Assembly: GCA_036506155.1 (NCBI GenBank)
Contig: DASXSF010000001.1
Location: 1-11,133, forward strand
Length of the DNA stretch: 11,133 nt
Reading direction: 5' to 3'
From: DASXRA01 sp036506155
GTDB taxonomy: Bacteria; Actinomycetota; Actinomycetes; Mycobacteriales; Jatrophihabitantaceae
Under the pieces are notes generated by a model. It was not told the origin of the DNA and searched no databases. It saw nothing but the letters and a program-made list of their open reading frames with translations. A program made the position numbers and the translations under genes. This document shows, in pieces, positions 7,051 through 11,133 of this stretch (position 1 is the stretch's first letter; each line of letters begins with the position of its first letter).

Positions 7051-7217
7051 CCCGGTCACAGCCAAGGTCGGTACGACGTCTCGCGGTCAGGGCGCCGCCG
7101 TTCCCCGAGAGATTGATCGTGTCGCGCAATTGGTCGGGGTGGCGGAATTTTGAACTATCGATTTTTTTCCGTCCGAAATCAGCGCGTCGGTGATCGTTCG
7201 TTTCCTGGCTGCCGCGG
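7051..7217. other. Gene-free gap with an AT-rich pocket
   Basis: No gene seen. CCCCGA and TCGGGG (about 7102-7138) could pair around a 25-base loop. They are followed by an AT-rich stretch with a seven-T run at 7162-7168, unusual for this window. Together they might end the response regulator transcript, but the stem is short. Confidence 0.3.
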
Positions 7218-7540
7218 CTATTTCGAATCATTCGATCCGATTGGTCCGTCGGACAGAAACTCGGCGAACGGGCTCGTTCTGAACCAGGTGCCGAATCGTT
7301 TCGCAAGTTCGATCGGTCCGCGAAGTTCGAGATCGGCGGAGCGCATCGCCTGTGCGTACGTGATTCGGCGTAGATGCGATCGACGAGGGTCGCGGCTGAT
7401 GCCGCGCAGACCAGGTCCTCGAGGAAGCCGTTGCTGCGGGTGCACAACTCGGACTGAGGTCTGCGCAGCAGCATCCAGTAGTGGCTGCTCGCACCCGTGA
7501 TGTCGAATCGAACCGTCGTCGTTCCGTCCGGGATTCGGCG
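7218..7540 (-). pseudogene. HxlR-family regulator fragment (C-terminal SCP2-like domain), frameshifted
   Basis: Reading from about 7540 downward, one frame gives IPDGTTTVRFDITGASSHYW, then SELCTRSNGFLEDLVCAAS, then TLVDRIYAES. A one-base shift near 7362 continues as ITYAQAMRSADLELRGPIE, LAKRFGTWFRTSPFAEF and a TAG at 7220-7218. This pattern resembles the SCP2-like ligand-binding tail of actinobacterial HxlR-family regulators (LxLxGP, then FxxWFxxSPFA). The N-terminal winged-helix part is missing: upstream of about 7540 the DNA belongs to the cupin gene on the other strand. It is clearly a remnant. The family call rests on motif memory only. Confidence 0.6.
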
Positions 7541-7548
7541 ACGTAACG

Positions 7549-7934
7549 ATGCGTGTCCTTGCCGTCGACGAGGAGCCCAGCGATTCGTTCACGCTGGCGG
7601 AATTCTCCGGCGGGGCCGGCGCTTGGACAGTGCCGCACCTGCACCGCTCGTTCGAGGAATCCTTCTTCATCCTCGACGGGTCGTTCACGTTGACTGTTGC
7701 CGACGAAGCGATCGCGGCGACCCCCGGCACCTACGTGCTGGTACCCCGCAATACCGCACACACGATCTGCGCGGGGGAGGGCGGCGGACGCCTCCTGACG
7801 CTGATGGTTCCCGGCGGCTCGAGGGCATGTTCTTCGAACTCGGTGCGTTGTCGCCGGACGCCATCACCGACGTCGCGATCCGCCGCGAAATATCCTCCCG
7901 CCACGACTCCGTCCCCGTCCTGACTCAATCCTGA
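7549..7934 (+). pseudogene. Cupin-domain protein, broken by a one-base deletion
   Basis: A small single-domain cupin. Motif 1 is PHLHRSFEESFFILDGSF (HxH, then Glu, then Gly) and motif 2 is TYVLVPRNTAHTI. The frame starting with the ATG at 7549 runs well to LLTLMVPGG, then turns into Ser/Arg/Pro-rich sequence. The expected continuation EGMFFELGALSPDAITD is present one frame back and ends at the TGA at 7932-7934. Restoring one base near 7819 (GGC-TTC-GAG in place of GGC-TCGAG) gives PGGFEGMFFELG, the usual cupin sequence. No ribosome binding site is evident at 7549. A start at 7500 (MSNRTVVVPSG) would need another shift near 7530. The substrate is not predictable. A sequencing error would equally explain the deletion. 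Confidence 0.65.
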
Positions 7935-7977
7935 CCGCCGGGACAGCGACCAGGGCGAGCGCCGTCATTCGCGTTTG

Positions 7978-9777
7978 TCAGCCACAGGTGCCGTCGGCGT
8001 TGTAAAAGCCCGGCCCGTCGAGACCGGGGCCGGTCAGCTGCGGCCGGTTCGCGCCGCCGCCGGGCGGGTAGGCGGTGTCGAACCACTGGGTGAAGAACTC
8101 GTCGAGCCGGGCGCTGCACGCGGCGCTGTGGTTCGGCATGAACGCGTGGAACTCGGTCTCGAGTTGATTCTCGGTGATGCTCGAGAAGCGGTAGTCGCGC
8201 TGGATCTGCTGCAGCGCCCTGGTGAAGCTCGACTTGCCGAGGATCTGCCGCAGCGCGATGTACGCCGTCCCGGGCCGGGTGTAGGTGAAGCGGCCCGAGA
8301 ACAGCGTGGCCGGCGTCGGGTCGGACGGCGCACCCGTCCAGAGCTGCTTGTTCGCGTAATTGGCGTTGAACTGATTGACCAGGCTGGCGTCGAACGCCGC
8401 ATCACCGGCCGGAGTGTCGAGGCCGCCGGCTGCGGTCGCCGCGTTGCGGGCGGCGAACAGGTACTCGCCGAAGGTGGCCATACCTTCCTTGAAGAAGGTC
8501 AGGTTGTAGTTGGCTTCGGTGACACTGTCGCCCCACCACTGGTGCATGTTCTCGTGGTTGAACGTGTCGAGGTCGATCCGGCCGCCCTGGAAGGTGATCA
8601 TCGTTTGCATCTCTTCCTCGAACCCGGCTACGGGGATGCCGACGAGGACGCCGTCCGAGGTGAACGGGAACGCTCCGTTGAAGCGGGCTTGGAAGTCGGT
8701 GATGTCCTGCTGCTGGTTCATGATCGCGAGGTTGGCCTGTTTCTGCGCCGGATCGATAGCGCTGGCCTGCGCCTCGTAGTAGCGGATGCCGTCGCCGGCG
8801 TCGCGGAAGGTCAGGTCGTACGCGCCGACGCTGTTCTCGACGAGATAAGACGCGACCGGAGCGGGCGAGTGCCAGTGGAAGGTCGTCGACCCGCCCGGGA
8901 ACTGCACGCTCGCCGGGTTGTCCACAGTTGACACCAAGATTCCGTTGGCGACGGCCGTCCGGCCCGCGTTGACCGTGTCGTAGAAGTCGTAGGTCGGCTT
9001 CGCCGTCGGATGGTCGTTGAGCGGCATCCAATCCTCGGTGGCCACCGGCTCGGTGGTCACGAACCCACCGTCACCGGGCGGGGTGTCGTTGCGGAACCAA
9101 CCCTCGGTGGTGCCGTCGCCGTCGGTATGCACGCCGGGGCGTCCGGTGTAGAAGACGGTGACGGTGAACGTCGTGCCGGCGGCGATATGCGACGAGGGCG
9201 TGATCACGAGCTTGTTCGCCGGGCACGGGTCGCCGTTCCGCGCGTTCACACCGCCGGTGACCTCCGGCGTGCACGCCGGCGGGAACGGGTTCTTGTGTGG
9301 ACCGCCGACCGGGTTGACCTGGGATGCCGCGTGCGCAAGCGGGTTCGGGTCGTCTTGCCCGTTCGGGTCGCCGGGGTAGGTAGGCTGCACGAACCTCGTC
9401 GTCGCCGAGCGGCCGTTGACGCTGACGTCGCCGAGCGTCATGTCCGGGCCGTTCACCGGGTCGACGCTGGTCCGTTCGAAGTCGAGACTGAAATCAGTCA
9501 GGCACTGTGTCGCGCGCATCATCAACACGACGTGGTTGCCGGGCAGGAACCGGTTGCTCGGCGCGTCGTAGATCATGTAGATGTCGGTGTGCAGGCTGGT
9601 GTACCCCCCGTTCCCGGTCTCGGGATACACGTGGTCGCCGTAGCTTGAGAGCGTGTGCGCGCCTGAGGAGCAGTTCGGCGGTGCGGCGGGACCTGCAACG
9701 GCGGTAGCCGGGACGACTGCGAGTGCACCCAGCGTCACACCCGAGACCGCAGCGGCCCGGACTCGGCAACCATTCAT
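7978..9777 (-). CDS. Secreted M1-family (gluzincin) aminopeptidase
   Basis: A 599-residue zinc metallopeptidase, probably exported. A Sec-type signal peptide is visible: short basic N-terminus (MNGCRVR), a hydrophobic stretch to about residue 27, and a likely cut after AVA. The active site is H408-E-N-M-H412, with the third ligand Glu431 in FKEGMATF exactly 18 residues on, the M1 spacing. The GAMEN exopeptidase motif is replaced by AGFEE at about 384-388, as in short bacterial M1 enzymes, so specificity may differ from PepN. The later FTYTRPGTAYIALRQILG segment fits the helix after the active site. The ATG at 9777 is chosen for the GAGGAGG six bases upstream; the longer frame from 9828 has no support. 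It is divergent from the YCII gene. Likely role: extracellular peptide breakdown. Confidence 0.88.
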   Translation of the reverse strand: MNGCRVRAAAVSGVTLGALAVVPATAVAGPAAPPNCSSGAHTLSSYGDHVYPETGNGGYTSLHTDIYMIYDAPSNRFLPGNHVVLMMRATQCLTDFSLDFERTSVDPVNGPDMTLGDVSVNGRSATTRFVQPTYPGDPNGQDDPNPLAHAASQVNPVGGPHKNPFPPACTPEVTGGVNARNGDPCPANKLVITPSSHIAAGTTFTVTVFYTGRPGVHTDGDGTTEGWFRNDTPPGDGGFVTTEPVATEDWMPLNDHPTAKPTYDFYDTVNAGRTAVANGILVSTVDNPASVQFPGGSTTFHWHSPAPVASYLVENSVGAYDLTFRDAGDGIRYYEAQASAIDPAQKQANLAIMNQQQDITDFQARFNGAFPFTSDGVLVGIPVAGFEEEMQTMITFQGGRIDLDTFNHENMHQWWGDSVTEANYNLTFFKEGMATFGEYLFAARNAATAAGGLDTPAGDAAFDASLVNQFNANYANKQLWTGAPSDPTPATLFSGRFTYTRPGTAYIALRQILGKSSFTRALQQIQRDYRFSSITENQLETEFHAFMPNHSAACSARLDEFFTQWFDTAYPPGGGANRPQLTGPGLDGPGFYNADGTCG

Positions 9778-9783
9778 GATCGA

Positions 9784-9790
9784 CCTCCTC
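9784..9790 (-). promoter_or_regulatory. Ribosome binding site of the M1 peptidase
   Basis: GAGGAGG on the minus strand, six bases before the ATG at 9777. It is a near-consensus site and fixes the start over the upstream in-frame alternative. Confidence 0.85.
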
Positions 9791-9870
9791 AGACGCCTAC
9801 CAGTCGGGAATCCTCCCACCGAGGGCATCGTTTCGTCGCGTCGTTCAGGTGACGGCGTGCGCGCCAGCTG

Positions 9871-9886
9871 ACACGAGTCCTCGTGT
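9871..9886. promoter_or_regulatory. Perfect palindrome in the M1/YCII divergent promoter region
   Basis: ACACGAG-TC-CTCGTGT is a perfect 7+7 inverted repeat, 93 bases upstream of the M1 start and 70 bases upstream of the YCII start. Its size and place suit a dimeric repressor binding site that could control either or both genes. No regulator gene adjoins it. Confidence 0.45.
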
Positions 9887-9956
9887 AGCGATTAGCCGTA
9901 TGTCAAGGTCCGTTGGTAGGGCAGACGTCAGCTCGTCACAGTGAAGACTGCGGCGC

Positions 9957-10508
9957 ATGGACTTCTTCTGCTATCACCGCGATCGGCGCGGCTCCGCGGT
10001 GCTGCGCAATGAACTGCTCGAACAGCACTGGTCCTACATGGACCGGTACGCCGCGGCGATGATCGCCCGCGGCCCGACCCTCGCCGACGACGGCGACACA
10101 CCTACCGGCAGTGTGCACATTGTGGACCTCCCCAACGCTGCCGCCGCTCGCGCGTTCGCCTTCGACGAGCCGAACTACCAGGCCGGCGTCTACCGCGACG
10201 TGCTGCTGCGCCGGTGGCGCAACACCCTTGGCCGGACCATGTGGGAGTTTCCCGGTGGCCGCACCGGTGGGAGCCGGTTTCTCGTGCTGGGCCTCAGCTC
10301 CGGACCGGCCGCCGACGTCACCATGCCGCCCGACCGCGACGGACTGATTGCATACGGGCCGCTGTTGTCCGACAACGGAACCACATGGCTGGGGACGGCT
10401 GTCCTGGTCCGAGCGGCCGGTCCGGACACGGCACGCGCTCTGCTGACCTCGGACCGGTATGCCGACATCGAGGTCCACAACTGGCAGTTCGGTGGGCGGC
10501 CTGGCTGA
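9957..10508 (+). CDS. YCII-related protein with two YCII-like domains
   Basis: A 183-residue cytosolic protein. The first half (about 1-95) is a clear YCII-type domain: a strand, HWSYMDRYAAAMIARGPTL, then SVHIVDLPNAAAARAFAFDE and a final WRN. The second half (about 105-183) appears to repeat the plan in a diverged form: SRFLVLGLSS, then DGLIAYGPLLSDNGTTWLG, AVLVRAAGPDTARALL and WQFGGR. YCII domains are small ferredoxin-like folds with a proposed enzymatic role that is mostly uncharacterised. The ATG at 9957 has only a weak GAAG upstream. No partner gene adjoins it on the same strand. Confidence 0.75.
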   Translation: MDFFCYHRDRRGSAVLRNELLEQHWSYMDRYAAAMIARGPTLADDGDTPTGSVHIVDLPNAAAARAFAFDEPNYQAGVYRDVLLRRWRNTLGRTMWEFPGGRTGGSRFLVLGLSSGPAADVTMPPDRDGLIAYGPLLSDNGTTWLGTAVLVRAAGPDTARALLTSDRYADIEVHNWQFGGRPG

Positions 10509-10586
10509 TTGAGCGTTGCACGCTCGCGCTGGCCCGGACGCAGAACCTCGATTGACGCGATGGACTCACGCCGGCTGTAAGGCCTG

Positions 10587-10622
10587 CCGTGCGCCGCCGC
10601 GGACTGACACAGCGGCGCACGG
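10587..10622. terminator. Strong GC-rich hairpin between convergent genes
   Basis: CCGTGCGCCGC (10587-10597) pairs perfectly with GCGGCGCACGG (10612-10622), an 11-base stem with a 14-base loop. It sits between the end of the YCII gene (+) and the end of the FAD oxidase fragment (-), so it probably serves as a bidirectional terminator. Neither side has a T-run, which is common in high-GC genomes. Confidence 0.6.
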
Positions 10623-10641
10623 ACAACCAGCTGAAGACGTG

Positions 10642-10992
10642 TCAGGCCGCGCGCTCTTCCACTGCGCGGCGGGCGAAGGCGCCGGCGGCGAGGACACGGT
10701 CCGGGTCATAACGCTCGGCCACCTCGGCAAGCCGGGCGAGCGTTGCCCCGTCGTACGCACGCTGGGCCGTCGCCTCGTCGTGCGGCGGCCCGAAGTTCGG
10801 CCAGATGCCACCCGTCTCCCAGTCGGCCAGTGCCGTAAACAGCTCGTGCACGTGCGGTACGACCTGCGGATCCGGCGCCATGCCGACGACGAGCACGCTG
10901 TATCCGGCCGCCCGGTGGGCGAAGGCGCTGGGGTGCTGCCCCTCGCGGGCGTACGCACCACCGAGCTGACGCACCTCGACCATCACCTGCAC
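10642..10992 (-). pseudogene. C-terminal fragment of a BBE-type FAD-dependent oxidase
   Basis: About 116 residues matching the end of FAD-linked oxidoreductases with a berberine-bridge-type C-terminus: VMVEVRQLGGAYAR, then AGYSVLVVGMAPDP, then WPNFGPPHDEATAQRAYD, and the closing ERYDPDRVL. The FAD-binding PCMH domain and most of the substrate domain, roughly three quarters of a normal ~450-residue protein, are absent. Upstream of about 10990 the DNA becomes an IS630 transposase in another frame. The GTG at 10992 falls on the junction and is not a credible start. A non-functional remnant, probably not expressed from its own promoter. Confidence 0.75.
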
Positions 10993-11133
10993 CCCCGTAG
11001 GCCCGCCACGCCCGCGCGACCGTTGTGGCGTCCACGCCCAGCCGCTTCCCCAGCAGCCGGCTCGACCAGTGCGTCACCCCCAGCCTCTTCGGCGGCGGCT
11101 GCAACGTCTCGGTAATGATCGCTTCATGGTCGA
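10988..11133 (-). mobile_element. IS630-family transposase, N-terminal fragment running off the right edge
   Basis: Read on the minus strand from the window edge, the frame gives DHEAIITETLQPPPKRLGVT, then HWSSRLLGKRLGVDATTVAR, then AWRAYG. This is the helix-turn-helix part of IS630-family transposases, where PPPK-LGVTHWSSRLL and VARxWRxxGVQPW are typical. The frame is lost right after AYG, at about 10990, where the oxidase fragment begins. The DDE catalytic domain is therefore missing and this copy cannot transpose. The 5' end of the gene lies beyond 11133. No terminal inverted repeat can be seen within the window. Confidence 0.75.

Noticed and set aside
6346..7065. Minus-strand extension of the histidine kinase to 7065
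   Set aside because: These ~240 residues are the antisense of the response regulator and look compositionally random. The GAF domain begins after 6345.
7975..9648. Two long plus-strand open frames across the M1 peptidase
   Set aside because: Both are Val/Arg/Gly-rich antisense frames with no motif. The M1 frame has a signal peptide, ribosome binding site and complete active site.
1..11133. CRISPR array, tRNA, rRNA or phage structural genes
   Set aside because: No regularly spaced repeats, no tRNA-like cloverleaf or rRNA core sequence, and no phage module was recognised on either strand.

Overview
This is a GC-rich window with actinobacterial-type genes: NarL/LuxR two-component pair, HxlR-SCP2 regulator remnant, secreted M1 and M36 peptidases, YCII proteins. 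Dense GTG starts and strong third-position GC fit Actinomycetota, perhaps a soil or Thermoleophilia-like lineage, but the species cannot be fixed from the sequence. It mixes intact genes with an unusually large number of broken ones.

Left part (1-2650): a fungalysin-type M36 metallopeptidase on the + strand keeps its catalytic core but has lost its 5' part (signal and propeptide) and everything after about 1213. At that same point it meets, tail to tail, the 3' end of a minus-strand pseudogene. That pseudogene encoded a DUF4157 HExxH domain followed by what looks like a PI3K/actin-fragmin-kinase-like domain, and it now carries at least three frameshifts.

Centre (2649-7050): a minus-strand operon of a shortened flavohemoglobin, an unrecognised 58-residue protein, a cysteine dioxygenase-type cupin and a GNAT acetyltransferase. 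The genes are tightly spaced and mostly have clear ribosome binding sites. The flavohemoglobin is the striking gene: its globin core is joined in frame to the last ~43 residues of the reductase domain, so the FAD domain and most of the NAD domain are missing. Upstream lie a GAF-PAS-HisKA_3 histidine kinase (minus) and a NarL-family response regulator (plus), transcribed divergently from a gap of about 45 bases. An inferred role is nitrosative and thiol stress handling controlled by this pair.

Right part (7050-11133): a decayed HxlR-family SCP2-like fragment (minus) lies antisense to the start of a cupin gene that is broken by a one-base deletion. An intact secreted M1 aminopeptidase (minus) and a tandem-YCII protein (plus) diverge from a shared region containing a perfect palindrome. 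At the right edge a C-terminal fragment of a BBE-type FAD oxidase is fused to an N-terminal fragment of an IS630 transposase that runs out of the window.

No rRNA, tRNA or CRISPR array was seen. The repeated pattern of truncated genes abutting each other suggests a region of deletion and gene decay. Some single-base frameshifts could instead be sequencing errors.
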